A program made the position numbers and the translations under genes. Of a stretch of DNA of 49,646 nucleotides, positions 16,350 to 25,352 are shown piece by piece. The stretch's first letter is position 1, and every line of letters begins with the position of its first letter. The notes beneath the pieces are model-generated. The model did no database searches. It saw only the letters and a list, made by a program, of their open reading frames with translations, and was not told the origin of the DNA. Source of the stretch: Streptomyces rochei (GTDB lineage Bacteria; Actinomycetota; Actinomycetes; Streptomycetales; Streptomycetaceae); the NCBI GenBank assembly GCA_002155895.1, contig MUMD01000159.1:1-49646 (forward strand), given 5' to 3'.

Positions 16350-17678
16350 ATGGCTGACAAGTCCAAGCCGGAGGCCCGTGTCTCCGGCGCACCCCGTGGG
16401 ACGTCCGGCGGGACCGGGCCCACCGACCTCCAGGACACCACCCGCGAGGGCATCTCACGACGACGGCTGCTCGGCACCGCCGGCGCCACCGGGCTGGTGC
16501 TGGGCACGGCGGGTGCCGCCGCCGGATACGCTGCCGCCCCCTCCTCCGCGGCCACCCCCCTCACCTCGGTGGGCAGCGAGCAGGTGATGTTTCACGGGAA
16601 ACATCAGCCCGGCATCACCACGCCGATGCAGGCCCGTGGCCATCTGATCGCGTTCGACCTGGCGGCGGGCGCCGGCCGCAAGGAGGCCGCGGCGCTGCTG
16701 CGTCGCTGGTCGGACACCGCGCGGCGGCTGATGGCGGGGGAACCGGCCGGGTCGGGCGACACGGACGTGGCCCGGGACGCGGGGCCCTCCTCGCTGACGG
16801 TCACCTTCGGTTTCGGGCACAGCTTCTTCGCACGGACCGGCCTGGAGAAGCAGCGCCCGGTGGCCCTCGACCCGCTCCCCGACTTCTCCTCCGACCACCT
16901 CGACAAGAACCGCAGCAACGGCGACCTCTGGGTGCAGATCGGCGCCGACGACGCCCTGGTCGCCTTCCACGCCCTGCGCGCGATCCAGAAGGACGCCGGG
17001 TCGGCCGCCCGCGTCCGCTGGCAGATGAACGGCTTCAACCGCTCCCCGGGAGCCACCGCCCACCCCATGACGGCCCGCAACCTCATGGGCCAGGTCGACG
17101 GCACCCGCAACCCGAAGCCGTCCGACACCGACTTCGAGAAGCGCGTTTTCGTCCCCGGCGACCCCGGTGCGGACGGCGGGAACCAGCCGGCCTGGATGGC
17201 GAACGGCTCCTACGCCGTCGTACGCCGCATCCGCATGCTTCTCGACGACTGGGAGAAGCTCTCGCTCCAGGCGCAGGAGGAGGTCATCGGGCGCCGCAAG
17301 TCCGACGGGGCTCCGCTGACCGGGGGCACCGAGACGACCGAGATGGACCTGGAGAAGACGGACGCCGCGGGGAAGCTGGTCGTCCCGATCAACGCCCACG
17401 CCCGGATCACCCGCCCCGACCAGAACGGCGGCGCGGCCATGGTCCGGCGCCCCTTCTCCTACCACGACGGTTTCGACGCGGACGGCGTCCCGGACGCCGG
17501 TCTGCTCTTCATCTGCTGGCAGGCCGACCCGCTGCGCGGCTTCGTGCCGGTGCAGCGCAAGCTGGACCGGGGAGACGCCCTGTCGCAGTTCATCCGGCAC
17601 GAGGCGAGCGGCCTCTTCGCGGTGCCGGGCGGGGCCGCGGAGGGAGAGTACGTGGGCCAGCGGCTGCTGGAGGGGTGA
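16350..17678 (+). CDS. Tat-exported Dyp-type heme peroxidase
   Basis: The 442-residue B-family-like DyP peroxidase (EfeB/DtpA type) uses H2O2 outside the membrane. A twin-arginine signal (ISRRRLLGTAGATG) at about 35-50 predicts folded export with heme. The hallmark GxxDG appears as NLMGQVDGTRNP (distal Asp). The proximal-His region is PINAHARITRPD followed by RRPFSYHDG. Clustering with Sco and PCuAC matches the S. lividans arrangement, where the peroxidase assists cuproenzyme maturation (family knowledge). Bases 16589-16602 inside the gene form a one-mismatch parS palindrome, translated MFHGKH. The gene starts eight bases after CopCD. Confidence 0.92.
   Translation: MADKSKPEARVSGAPRGTSGGTGPTDLQDTTREGISRRRLLGTAGATGLVLGTAGAAAGYAAAPSSAATPLTSVGSEQVMFHGKHQPGITTPMQARGHLIAFDLAAGAGRKEAAALLRRWSDTARRLMAGEPAGSGDTDVARDAGPSSLTVTFGFGHSFFARTGLEKQRPVALDPLPDFSSDHLDKNRSNGDLWVQIGADDALVAFHALRAIQKDAGSAARVRWQMNGFNRSPGATAHPMTARNLMGQVDGTRNPKPSDTDFEKRVFVPGDPGADGGNQPAWMANGSYAVVRRIRMLLDDWEKLSLQAQEEVIGRRKSDGAPLTGGTETTEMDLEKTDAAGKLVVPINAHARITRPDQNGGAAMVRRPFSYHDGFDADGVPDAGLLFICWQADPLRGFVPVQRKLDRGDALSQFIRHEASGLFAVPGGAAEGEYVGQRLLEG
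16589..16602. promoter_or_regulatory. parS-like site (one mismatch) inside the DyP gene
   Basis: GTTTCACGGGAAAC differs from the Streptomyces parS consensus GTTTCACGTGAAAC at one base and sits in a longer dyad, 16586-16605. The same variant occurs on the minus strand in the thiC leader (46688-46701). It is a possible ParB nucleation site, probably weaker than the perfect copies. Confidence 0.6.
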
Positions 17679-17694
17679 AACCGGGGGCGCTTCA

Positions 17695-17741
17695 CCCCGG
17701 GGAGGGGCTTGTACGAGACGGGTGAGCCGCCTCTCCCGGGG
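17695..17741 (+). terminator. Probable terminator after the copper/DyP cluster
   Basis: CCCCGGGGAGGGGC (17695-17708) can pair, with one bulge, with GCCGCCTCTCCCGGGG (17726-17741) after the DyP stop. It overlaps the region where the -35 element of pheA would lie, so it might be regulatory instead. Confidence 0.4.
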
Positions 17742-17746
17742 CCCAT

Positions 17747-17752
17747 TAGGGT
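17747..17752 (+). promoter_or_regulatory. -10 box of a likely leaderless pheA transcript
   Basis: TAGGGT fits the TANNNT -10 consensus and ends six bases before the pheA ATG at 17759, so transcription would start at or beside the start codon. The sequence GTGAGGAC overlapping it could alternatively act as a weak ribosome site. Confidence 0.45.
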
Positions 17753-17758
17753 GAGGAC

Positions 17759-18691
17759 ATGCCAGCCAGTTACGCGTATCTCGGTCCCGAAGGCACCTTC
17801 ACCGAAGTCGCCCTGCGCACACTCCCGGAGACGGCCACCCGCGAGCTGGTCCCGTACGTGTCCGTCCAGTCCGCACTCGACGCGGTGCGCACCGGTGAGG
17901 CCGAGGCCGCGTTCGTGCCGATCGAGAACTCCGTCGAGGGCGGCATCACCACGACCCTCGACGAGCTGGTCGCCGGTCAGCCGCTGATGATCTACCGCGA
18001 GGTGCTGCTCTCCATCACCTTCGCGCTGCTGGTCCGGCCCGGCACCAAGCTCTCCGACATCAAGACGGTCACCGCCCACCCGGCGGCCCAGCCCCAGGTG
18101 CGCAACTGGCTCAAGGCCCACCTCCCGGACGCCGCCTGGGAGTCCGCCGCGTCCAACGCGGACGGCGCCCGCCTGGTGCAGGAGGGCCGGTACGACGCGG
18201 CCTTCGCCGGCGAGTTCGCCGCGGGCCCCTACGGCCTGGAGGTGCTGGAGTCCGACATCCACGACGCGGAGAACGCCCAGACGCGCTTCGTACTGGTCGG
18301 CCGTCCGGCCCGGCCCGCGGCACCGACCGGCGCCGACAAGACGTCCGTCGTGCTGTGGCAGCGTGACGACCACCCCGGTGGCCTGCGCGATCTGCTGGGC
18401 GAGTTCGCCACCCGGGGCATCAACCTGATGCTGCTCCAGTCCCGCCCCACCGGTGCCGGCATCGGCAACTACTGCTTCTGCATCGACGCCGAGGGGCACA
18501 TCTCCGACCGTCGGGTCGCCGATGCCCTGATGGGACTCAAGCGGTCCTGCCTCCAGGTGCGGTACCTCGGGTCGTATCCCCGTGCGGGGGTCACGCCGGC
18601 GGACGTGGACCCGCTGCGGCCCGGCACGTCGGACGAGGAGTTCGTCGCGGCGGCCGACTGGGTGGCGCGCTGCCAGGACGGCCGTTTCTGA
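17759..18691 (+). CDS. pheA: Prephenate dehydratase
   Basis: The 310-residue cytosolic enzyme converts prephenate to phenylpyruvate in phenylalanine synthesis. It is monofunctional, with no chorismate mutase domain. The catalytic domain (about 3-190) shows YLGPEGTFTE, VPIENSVEGGITTTLDEL and the active-site NAQTRFVLVG. An ACT regulatory domain follows (about 195-285), with GGLRDLLGEFATRGINLMLLQSRP and GNYCFCIDAEGH, where allosteric phenylalanine binds. The ESRP motif of the family reads QSRP here. The ATG is placed by the -10-like TAGGGT six bases upstream. It is transcribed alone between the DyP cluster and the DnaA-box gap. Confidence 0.95.
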   Translation: MPASYAYLGPEGTFTEVALRTLPETATRELVPYVSVQSALDAVRTGEAEAAFVPIENSVEGGITTTLDELVAGQPLMIYREVLLSITFALLVRPGTKLSDIKTVTAHPAAQPQVRNWLKAHLPDAAWESAASNADGARLVQEGRYDAAFAGEFAAGPYGLEVLESDIHDAENAQTRFVLVGRPARPAAPTGADKTSVVLWQRDDHPGGLRDLLGEFATRGINLMLLQSRPTGAGIGNYCFCIDAEGHISDRRVADALMGLKRSCLQVRYLGSYPRAGVTPADVDPLRPGTSDEEFVAAADWVARCQDGRF

Positions 18692-18735
18692 CCGGCGAGA
18701 ATCGGTCAGCCGAACGTCGTACCTGCTGATTTTCG

Positions 18736-19073
18736 TTATCCACAGGAGTTATCCACAGGTCCGCTTCTCGACCTGGGGACAAGTCGACAACGAACCGTCA
18801 CGCAGTCGACAAATCCCCCCACAGCCCCTTACTTCGTCCACAGAGCCGCAGGTCACCCTTCGTCCACCTGTTTCTTGCCCGCCATCCTCCGGAGTGACAC
18901 CGTGCGCCCGGTTTCCACTCGAAAGTGGGCCCGGAGAGGGTTTGGACCAACGCCTTCCCGGAATTTGGAATGATCAATTCCGAGCATCCACAGATCTTTC
19001 GCACAGCCTGTGGATAACTTTTCCGGGCTGTGGATCGCGGTGGACGCCGAGCCCCCAAGTCCCGTTCTCCACA
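18736..19073. promoter_or_regulatory. DnaA-box cluster
   Basis: Perfect TTATCCACA boxes lie at 18736-18744 and 18749-18757 (plus strand, 13 bp apart) and at 19009-19017 (minus strand). Matches at 8 of 9 to TTGTCCACA or TTATCCACA are at 18774-18782 (minus), 18834-18842 and 19065-19073. Weaker copies are at 18982-18990 and 19029-19037. The layout suggests cooperative DnaA binding, as at an origin or a titration locus. No dnaA or dnaN flanks it, so it is not oriC itself. Confidence 0.7.
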
Positions 19074-19249
19074 AGGAAATCCAGTCAACCAGCCGTCCCT
19101 CGCATGGCACTTTCCAGGGAGGGCCGCACCTTTTATTGACTCGCGGCCCCACGGGGCACGAGGCACGTACACACCGGGCAATACCCGCATAAGGGAACGC
19201 GGGGCCCGCGATCGGCAATAGTGAGTCGAGACCCGTCACCGCACACCGG

Positions 19250-19255
19250 TAGCCT
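19250..19255 (+). promoter_or_regulatory. -10 box of a likely leaderless serS transcript
   Basis: TAGCCT matches TANNNT and ends seven bases before the GTG start of serS, which has no ribosome site. This is the geometry of a leaderless mRNA. No convincing -35 element is visible. Confidence 0.5.
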
Positions 19256-19262
19256 TGACCGC

Positions 19263-20540
19263 GTGATTGACCTTCGCCTGCTCCGTGAGGACCCCGACCG
19301 TGTGCGCGCGTCCCAGCGCGCCCGTGGAGAGGACGTCGCGCTCGTCGACTCCCTCCTCTCTGCCGACGAACGGCGCAGGTCGTCCGGCGTGCGCTTCGAC
19401 GAGCTGCGCGCCGAGCAGAAGGGCCTCGGCAAGCTCATCGGCAAGGCCACCGGGGACGAGAAGGCCGAACTGCTGAAGCGCGCGAGCCAGCTCGCGGCCG
19501 ACGTCAAGACCGCCGACGCCGAGCGCGACAAGGCCGACGCCGAGACCCAGGAGCTGCTCCAGCGGCTCGGCAACCTCGTCCACCCCGACGTCCCCGTCGG
19601 CGGCGAGGAGGACTTCGTCACCCTGGAGACGCACGGCACGCACCGCGACTTCGCGGCCGAGGGCTTCGAGCCCCGGGACCACCTGGAGCTGGGCCAGCTG
19701 CTCGGCGCCATCGACGTCGAGCGCGGCGCCAAGGTCTCCGGCTCCCGCTTCTACTTCCTCACCGGTGTCGGCGCGCTCCTGGAGCTGGCCCTGGTGAACG
19801 CGGCGATCGCGCAGGCCACGGCGGCCGGCTTCACGCCGATGCTGACCCCGGCTCTGGTCCGCCCCCAGTCGATGGCCGGCACCGGCTTCCTGGGCCAGGC
19901 GGCGCAGGACGTCTACCACCTCGACAAGGACGACCTGTACCTGGTGGGCACGTCCGAGGTCCCGCTGGCGGCGTACCACATGGACGAGATCATCGACGCC
20001 GAGCGCCTGCCGCTGCGCTACGCCGGCTTCTCGCCCTGCTTCCGCCGCGAGGCGGGCTCGCACGGCAAGGACACCCGCGGCATCTTCCGTGTGCACCAGT
20101 TCGACAAGGTCGAGATGTTCTCCTACGTCCTCCCCGAGGACTCGCAGGCCGAGCACCAGCGCCTGCTGGAGTGGGAGAAGCAGTGGCTGACCTCCCTCGA
20201 GCTGCCCTTCCGGGTCATCGACGTGGCCTCCGCCGACCTGGGCGCCTCGGCCTCGCGCAAGTACGACTGCGAGGCGTGGATCCCGACCCAGGGCAAGTAC
20301 CGCGAGCTGACCTCGACCTCGGACTGCACCGAGTTCCAGTCCCGCCGGCTGTCGATCCGCGTCCGCGAGGACAAGAAGGTGCGCCCGCTGGCCACGCTCA
20401 ACGGCACCCTGTGCGCCGTGCCGCGCACCATCGTGGCGATCCTGGAGAACCACCAGCAGGCCGACGGTTCGGTGCGCGTACCCGAGGTGCTGCGCCCGTA
20501 CCTGGGCGGCCGGGAGGTCCTGGAACCGGTGGCCAAGTGA
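19263..20540 (+). CDS. serS: Seryl-tRNA synthetase
   Basis: This 425-residue class II synthetase charges tRNA-Ser (and tRNA-Sec where present). The N-terminal helical hairpin that grips the tRNA long arm covers about 1-105 ([24 protein letters not shown] and the Lys/Glu-rich coiled coil). The catalytic core has the motif 2 region [27 protein letters not shown] and motif 3 [19 protein letters not shown], then EVLRPYLGG. Length is typical. The GTG start is supported by the family N-terminus and the -10 seven bases before it. The stop overlaps the next start as GTGA. A serine tRNA gene also occurs in this window at 54-138. Confidence 0.97.
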   Translation: MIDLRLLREDPDRVRASQRARGEDVALVDSLLSADERRRSSGVRFDELRAEQKGLGKLIGKATGDEKAELLKRASQLAADVKTADAERDKADAETQELLQRLGNLVHPDVPVGGEEDFVTLETHGTHRDFAAEGFEPRDHLELGQLLGAIDVERGAKVSGSRFYFLTGVGALLELALVNAAIAQATAAGFTPMLTPALVRPQSMAGTGFLGQAAQDVYHLDKDDLYLVGTSEVPLAAYHMDEIIDAERLPLRYAGFSPCFRREAGSHGKDTRGIFRVHQFDKVEMFSYVLPEDSQAEHQRLLEWEKQWLTSLELPFRVIDVASADLGASASRKYDCEAWIPTQGKYRELTSTSDCTEFQSRRLSIRVREDKKVRPLATLNGTLCAVPRTIVAILENHQQADGSVRVPEVLRPYLGGREVLEPVAK

Positions 20541-21382
20541 GCGACACCGGCTCCGTCACGGCGGCTTCCGGCAGCGGCACCCCGGCGGGTTTCCCGTACC
20601 GGCTGATCGCCACCGACCTCGACGGCACCCTGCTGCGCAGTGACGACACCGTCTCGCGGCGCACCCGGGACGCGCTCGCCGCGGCCACCTCGGCAGGCGC
20701 CGCCCACATCGTGGTCACCGGCCGCGCCGTCCCGTGGACCCGGCACATCCTCGACGACCTCGGCTACGACGGTCTGGCCGTCTGCGGTCAGGGCGCACAG
20801 GTCTACCACGCCGGGGAGCACCGCCTGCTCACCTCGGTCACCCTGGACCGCCAGCTGGCCGGGGTGGCGCTGGCCAAGATCGAGGCGGAGACCGGTCCGC
20901 TCTACCTGGCGGCGAGCCGTGACGGCCTGGACGGCGACGTCCTGGTCGGCCCGGGCTACTCGGTCGGGGGCAACCTCCCGGCGGTGCCCTTCACCGACGC
21001 CTCGGACCTGTGGTCGGCGCCGCTCAACAAGATCTACATCCAGCACCCGACCCTGTCGGACGACGAGCTGGCCGAGGCCGCCCGGCGCACCGCGGGCGGC
21101 TTCGTCACGGTGACCATGGCGGGCGCCGGCATCGTCGAGCTGCTCCCCCTGGGGCTGTCCAAGGCCACCGGGCTGTCGCTGGCCGCCCGTCGGCTCGGTC
21201 TGAAGGCCGCGGACACGATCGCCTTCGGCGACATGCCCAACGACGTCCCCATGTTCGGCTGGGCCGCCCGGGGCGTGGCGATGGCCAATGCCCACGAGGA
21301 GCTGAAGGCGGTGGCCGACGAGGTGACGTCCTCCAACGACGAGGACGGCATCGCGGCGGTGCTGGAGCGGCTGTCGGCCTGA
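20537..21382 (+). CDS. HAD-superfamily Cof-like phosphatase
   Basis: The 281-residue cytosolic phosphatase belongs to the Cof/IIB group that acts on sugar phosphates and similar small molecules. Motif I is [15 protein letters not shown] (nucleophile and acid Asp), motif II is [11 protein letters not shown], and motif IV is [14 protein letters not shown]. The C2-type cap lies between about 90 and 200. It overlaps serS by four bases (GTGA), so it is translationally coupled to serS; a role in clearing a side product is possible but speculative. A second, clearly related HAD gene lies at 29026-29895. Confidence 0.9.
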   Translation: MSDTGSVTAASGSGTPAGFPYRLIATDLDGTLLRSDDTVSRRTRDALAAATSAGAAHIVVTGRAVPWTRHILDDLGYDGLAVCGQGAQVYHAGEHRLLTSVTLDRQLAGVALAKIEAETGPLYLAASRDGLDGDVLVGPGYSVGGNLPAVPFTDASDLWSAPLNKIYIQHPTLSDDELAEAARRTAGGFVTVTMAGAGIVELLPLGLSKATGLSLAARRLGLKAADTIAFGDMPNDVPMFGWAARGVAMANAHEELKAVADEVTSSNDEDGIAAVLERLSA

Positions 21383-21839
21383 CGTGGCCGTCGGTGGTCT
21401 CCGGCTCGGTGCCCGTCTCGGTGCCCGGCCCTGTCTCGACCGCGGTCGGGCCGGTCGGCGGCCGGGCCGCCGCCGTCTCCGAGTACTTCGCCGGCGGTGG
21501 CGGCAGGGGTCTCGCGGTGTGCGGTGCGCGGCCCCGCGTGCGGCGAGGAGCCAGGCGCACGGTCCGGACGGCGCCGGCGTCCCCGTCCGGGCGGCCCACG
21601 CCAGGTCTCCCGTGAGACGGCTGGCGTGCTCGAAGCGGCCACCCGGTTCGTCGGCGCCGTCCGGCCTCGTGCACGCACCACAGTGCCGGTACGGAAAGCC
21701 GGGCGCCACCTATTAAGAGCGGACGTACGGCGCCTTACCGCCGACGCCGTGTCCCCCGGCTCGCCCATGCTCCGCCCCGCCTCGCCCCCGGCCCCTGCGC
21801 CCGGGCCGAGGACAAGGCACCGTCAGGGCCGTCGGCCGG
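21383..21839. other. Intergenic gap between convergent HAD and ABC permease genes
   Basis: This 457-bp GC-rich stretch has no open frame with convincing gene features. A perfect 12-bp palindrome CGACCGCGGTCG lies near 21437. A three-mismatch parS-like palindrome, GTCTCCCGTGAGAC, lies at 21605-21618. No clear terminator is visible. Confidence 0.5.
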
Positions 21840-22559
21840 TCACTCCTCCCCGGCGAGCGTCAACGACCGCAGCTTCTGACCGGCGTACCAGGTGGCGGCC
21901 ACGGTGACCGCGACCAGCAGCACCGTCGCGGTCGGCAGGCCGACGTCGGAGGTGACCAGGTTGCCCTCGGCCACCTTCTGCGCCACCGCCAGCGACCACT
22001 GCTGGACGCTCAGCGTGCGGGCCCCGGGGACCAGCGAACCGAACAGGGCCTCCCAGACGAGGGCGTAGACCAGCCCGAACACCACGGCGTGCCGGGAGAC
22101 CGTGCCCAGCAGCAGGAAGAGCGCCGCATAGGCGATCGAGGCGACGAGCGCGGCGATGGTGTAGGCGACGGCCACCTGCTGGCCGTTGCCGTTGAGGATC
22201 AGGCCGGCGAGGAGGGTGGGCACGGCGGAGAAGACCATCGTCACCGCGACGGCGACGATCAGCTTGGTGAAGATGATCGTCGGCCGCTTGATGGGCTTGG
22301 ACAGCAGATACACCACCGAGCCGTCGTCGATCTCCGGACCGATGGCTCCGGTGCCGGCGATGACGCCGATGATCGGCACCATGGTGGCGAGCGCGAACCC
22401 GCCCAGCACGTCGGCCGTGGTCTGGTCGTCGGCTCCGGCCAGGGCGCGCACCGCCACGGCGATGACGAGGAGCAGCAGCGGCAGGGCGCCCAGGATGAGG
22501 GCCCGGCGTCGGCCGAGCAGGGCCCGGTAGGTGAGCCGGGCGACTGTGGGGTCGTACAT
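21840..22559 (-). CDS. ABC-2-type transporter permease
   Basis: The 239-residue integral membrane protein has about six helices, e.g. ALILGALPLLLLVIAVAVRAL, FALATMVPIIGVIAGTGAIG, LIVAVAVTMVFSAVPTLLAGL and ATVLLVAVTVAATWYAGQ. The segment GPEIDDGSVVYLLSKPIKRPTIIFTKL is typical of ABC-2 permeases working with a CcmA/NatA-like ATPase. The substrate cannot be told from sequence. ATG at 22559 follows GGAGG by six bases, 11 bp after the partner ATPase ends. It is the last gene of a four-gene unit. Confidence 0.87.
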   Translation of the reverse strand: MYDPTVARLTYRALLGRRRALILGALPLLLLVIAVAVRALAGADDQTTADVLGGFALATMVPIIGVIAGTGAIGPEIDDGSVVYLLSKPIKRPTIIFTKLIVAVAVTMVFSAVPTLLAGLILNGNGQQVAVAYTIAALVASIAYAALFLLLGTVSRHAVVFGLVYALVWEALFGSLVPGARTLSVQQWSLAVAQKVAEGNLVTSDVGLPTATVLLVAVTVAATWYAGQKLRSLTLAGEE

Positions 22560-22570
22560 TCTTCGGCCTC

Positions 22571-23482
22571 CTACGCCGCGACGAGATACGAGAAGACGGA
22601 CTCGAGGGACTCGTCGGACGGCGAGACCGTCAGCAGCCGGATGCCGTGGTCGCGCGCGACCCTCGGCAGCAGCGCCGTGAACCGGCCGAAGTCGACGGCC
22701 TGGATGCGCAGGGCGCCCTCGGACAGGTCGACCTCGATGCCGGACGTCGACGGGTCGGCGATCAGCGCCGCGGCGAGTGCGCGGTCGTCGCTGGAGCGCA
22801 CCAGGTAGCGGTGCGGCCGGTCCGTCATCAGGCGGCGGATCTTGCGGAAGTCGCCACTGGCCGCGTGCCGGCCGGCGACGATCACCTCGATGTGCCAGGC
22901 GAGCTGTTCGACCTCTTCGAGGATGTGCGAGGAGAACAGCACCGTGCGGCCCTCGTCGCCCATGCGCCGCAACAGGTCCATCAGCTGCATCCGCTGGCGC
23001 GGGTCCATGCCGTTGAACGGCTCGTCGAGCAGCAGCAGGGAGGGGTTGTGCACAAGGGCGCTGGCCATCTTCACGCGCTGCCGCATGCCCTTGGAGTACG
23101 TGGCGATCTTCCGGTCCTGCGCGTACTCCATCTGCACGGTGGCGAGCGCCTCCTGGGCCGCCTTCGCCCCGAGGCCGTGCAGCTCGGCGTTGGCGAGGAC
23201 GAACTCGCGGCCGGTGAGGAAGTCGTACATCGCCTCACGCTCGGGGACGATCCCGATGTGCCGGTAGATGGCCTCGTTGCGCCAGACCGGCTGTCCGTCG
23301 AGCGTGACGGTGCCGGTGGAGGGGGCGAGGAAGCCGCCCATCATGTTGATGAGAGTGGACTTCCCCGCGCCGTTGGGACCGAGGAGGCCGGTGACCCCGG
23401 GGCCGATCGTCATGGTGATGTCGTTGACGGCGACCACATTGCCGAACCAGCGGGAGACGTGGTCGATGCTGAGGGTGCTCAC
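22571..23482 (-). CDS. ABC transporter ATP-binding protein
   Basis: The 303-residue ATPase energises the permease downstream. Walker A is GPNGAGKST, the signature is YSKGMRQRVKMASAL, Walker B is LLLLDEPFNGMDP, and the H-loop is LFSSHILEEVEQL. About 90 further residues after the ATPase core resemble the C-terminal extension of NatA-type subunits. GTG at 23482 overlaps the upstream permease stop (GTGA), so the four genes are translated as one coupled unit. Confidence 0.92.
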   Translation of the reverse strand: MSTLSIDHVSRWFGNVVAVNDITMTIGPGVTGLLGPNGAGKSTLINMMGGFLAPSTGTVTLDGQPVWRNEAIYRHIGIVPEREAMYDFLTGREFVLANAELHGLGAKAAQEALATVQMEYAQDRKIATYSKGMRQRVKMASALVHNPSLLLLDEPFNGMDPRQRMQLMDLLRRMGDEGRTVLFSSHILEEVEQLAWHIEVIVAGRHAASGDFRKIRRLMTDRPHRYLVRSSDDRALAAALIADPSTSGIEVDLSEGALRIQAVDFGRFTALLPRVARDHGIRLLTVSPSDESLESVFSYLVAA

Positions 23483-24387
23483 AGTCCCACCTTCTTGTAG
23501 CGGCGCACCAGCAGGCCGTAGGCGCCGGCGATCAGGCCCAGGGTGACGAGGACGTAGACCGCGCCCTCGGCGTTGCTCGGGCCGATCCCGCCGGGGAAGG
23601 CCGAGGTGGCGCCCAGGAAGGCGGACTGCACGCCGTCGATGAGGGTGATCGGCGAGAAGAGCCCGATCCAGGCGACGGCGCCCGTGCTGCCCTGGACGTC
23701 CGCGATGGCCTGGAGCGTGGAGACCGCGCCGTAGGTGATGGTCAGGACGGCGATGACGGCCGCGATGCCGAAGCCGCGGCGCGGGGTCACCGACGCGACG
23801 ACCAGGCCGAGGCCGGCGAAGAGGAGCGACAGCAGTGCCACGGAGACGAGTCCCTGTGCGAATCCCTTGGTCTGGTCCGTGAAGTCGAGCTTGGCGAGCA
23901 GCGCGCCCACGTACAGCACCACGAGCGGTGCCGCGGTGAGGATGAACAGGGCCGACGCCAGCGAGGCGTACTTGGCGCGGACGTAGTCGGTGGTCTCGAT
24001 GGGCCGCGAGAAGTACAGCGGCACGGTCTTGAAGCGCAGGTCGCGGGAGACGGACTGGGGGGCCTGCGAGGCGACGTAGAGACTGATGACGGCCTGGAGG
24101 ACGATGGCGTAGCGCGTGTAGTCCAGCGGCAGCTCCTTCGCCTTGGTGGCGACGGCCACGGCGACCATGATGGCCGCGGGCAGGCACATCACCACGAACA
24201 GCAGCATCGGCAGGACCTTGGACTTGGCCGAGCGGCCGAGGCCGTAGGCACCGCGCAGGGACTGCGAGTACAGCGAGCGGCGGGCGTAGGCCCGGCCGAG
24301 GCGGGGGCCGTCGTAGTTTCGGTAGCCGATGTTGTGGATGCGGGTCTGGTCACCCGCCGCAGGGGCTACGGACTGCTCAGTTGCCAT
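23479..24387 (-). CDS. ABC-2-type transporter permease
   Basis: This 302-residue membrane protein has about six helices after a soluble N-terminal 65 residues containing RIHNIGYRNYDGPRLGRAYARRSLY. Helices include VLPMLLFVVMCLPAAIMVAVAV and FGIAAVIAVLTITYGAVSTL. SRDLRFKTVPLYFSRPIETTDYVRAKY is a conserved cytoplasmic loop parallel to that of the other permease. ATG at 24387 follows GGAGG. The start lies 11 bases inside the end of the preceding ATPase gene, so coupling is likely. Confidence 0.87.
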   Translation of the reverse strand: MATEQSVAPAAGDQTRIHNIGYRNYDGPRLGRAYARRSLYSQSLRGAYGLGRSAKSKVLPMLLFVVMCLPAAIMVAVAVATKAKELPLDYTRYAIVLQAVISLYVASQAPQSVSRDLRFKTVPLYFSRPIETTDYVRAKYASLASALFILTAAPLVVLYVGALLAKLDFTDQTKGFAQGLVSVALLSLLFAGLGLVVASVTPRRGFGIAAVIAVLTITYGAVSTLQAIADVQGSTGAVAWIGLFSPITLIDGVQSAFLGATSAFPGGIGPSNAEGAVYVLVTLGLIAGAYGLLVRRYKKVGL

Positions 24388-25345
24388 GGCCGACCGCCTC
24401 CTTCCGTTCCGCGTCACTGTCCTTGAAGACCTCCGAGATGTGGTGCCGCCGCTGCTCCATGCGCACCAGGCCGAGGCCGAGGTCGGCGATGACGTCCCGG
24501 ACCAGGTCGTAGGTCTCCTCGCCCTCCGCGGTGAGCAGCAGGACGTGGCCGGCGCCGGGCAGGCCGCTGCCGTCCTGGACCGTCACGCCCCGGGCGTGGA
24601 GCGCGTCGCGGACCGCGCGGGTGCCGTCGGGGTGCGCGTCGGTGTCGGTGACCTCGATCGCGAGGGTGGTCGTGGTCTGGGTGAAGTCCGTGGTGGAGCT
24701 GGAGCGCAGCAGCTTGCCGCCGTCCACGACCACGACGTGGTCGCAGGTGCGTTCCAGCTCGCCCAGCAGGTGCGAGGTGACCAGGACCGAGATGCCGAAG
24801 TCGGTGTGGATACGGCGGATGAGGCCGAGCATCTCGTCGCGGCCGACCGGGTCGAGGCCGTTGGTCGGCTCGTCGAGGAAGACCAGCTGGGGGTCGTGGA
24901 CGAGGGCCTGCGCGAGCTTCACGCGCTGCTTCATGCCGGTCGAGTAGCCGCCGATGGGCCGGTACCGCTCCTCGTAGAGTCCGACGTGTCGCAGGGTGTC
25001 GGCGGTGCGCTCGCGGGCGGCGGTGGGCGGCAGGCCGGACATGCGTGCCATGTGGACGACGAACTCGGTGGCGGAGACGTCGGGGGGCAGGCAGTCGTGT
25101 TCCGGCATGTAGCCGACCCGCTCACGGATGTCGGCGCCCTTGGTGGCCACGTCGAGTCCGAGCACTTCCGCCCGGCCCTCGGTGGCGGGGGACAGACCCA
25201 GCAGGATCTTGATCAGGGTGGACTTGCCGGCGCCGTTGGCACCGACGAGTCCGGTCACACCGGGTCCGACGTCCACGGACAGCCGGTCGAGCGCGGTCAC
25301 CCGGGGGAACCGCTTGCTCAGGCTTTCGGTCGCGATCACAGTCAC
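24377..25345 (-). CDS. ABC transporter ATP-binding protein
   Basis: The 322-residue ATPase is the first gene of the four-gene transporter unit. Walker A is GANGAGKST, the signature is YSTGMKQRVKLAQAL, Walker B is LVFLDEPTNGLDP, and the H-loop is VTSHLLGELE. A C-terminal extension of about 110 residues follows. The GTG at 25345 is chosen because TACTGT lies seven bases upstream, giving a leaderless start. GTG codons at 25339 and 25351 are alternatives. Two ATPase-permease pairs in one unit may form one heteromeric exporter or two related ones; the substrate is unknown. Confidence 0.88.
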   Translation of the reverse strand: MTVIATESLSKRFPRVTALDRLSVDVGPGVTGLVGANGAGKSTLIKILLGLSPATEGRAEVLGLDVATKGADIRERVGYMPEHDCLPPDVSATEFVVHMARMSGLPPTAARERTADTLRHVGLYEERYRPIGGYSTGMKQRVKLAQALVHDPQLVFLDEPTNGLDPVGRDEMLGLIRRIHTDFGISVLVTSHLLGELERTCDHVVVVDGGKLLRSSSTTDFTQTTTTLAIEVTDTDAHPDGTRAVRDALHARGVTVQDGSGLPGAGHVLLLTAEGEETYDLVRDVIADLGLGLVRMEQRRHHISEVFKDSDAERKEAVGHGN

Positions 25346-25352
25346 ATCCACG

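Larger units (their letters stand above)
18692..19262. other. Long intergenic region rich in DnaA boxes
   Basis: This 571-bp non-coding gap between pheA and serS is poorer in G+C than its surroundings. It holds three perfect TTATCCACA boxes plus several 8-of-9 matches, and an AT-rich dyad GGAATTT/AATTCC at 18960-18981. Codon use in its open frames is unlike a gene. The right end carries the serS promoter. Confidence 0.7.

Noticed and set aside
18692..19262. DnaA-box gap as the replication origin oriC
   Set aside because: No dnaA, dnaN or gyrB/recF genes flank it, and the number of boxes is well below a Streptomyces oriC.
18692..19262. T-box or attenuator leader for serS or pheA
   Set aside because: No T-box consensus or specifier arm is seen, and both genes appear leaderless.
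21605..21618. GTCTCCCGTGAGAC as a parS site
   Set aside because: Three mismatches to the consensus; probably a chance short palindrome in GC-rich DNA.
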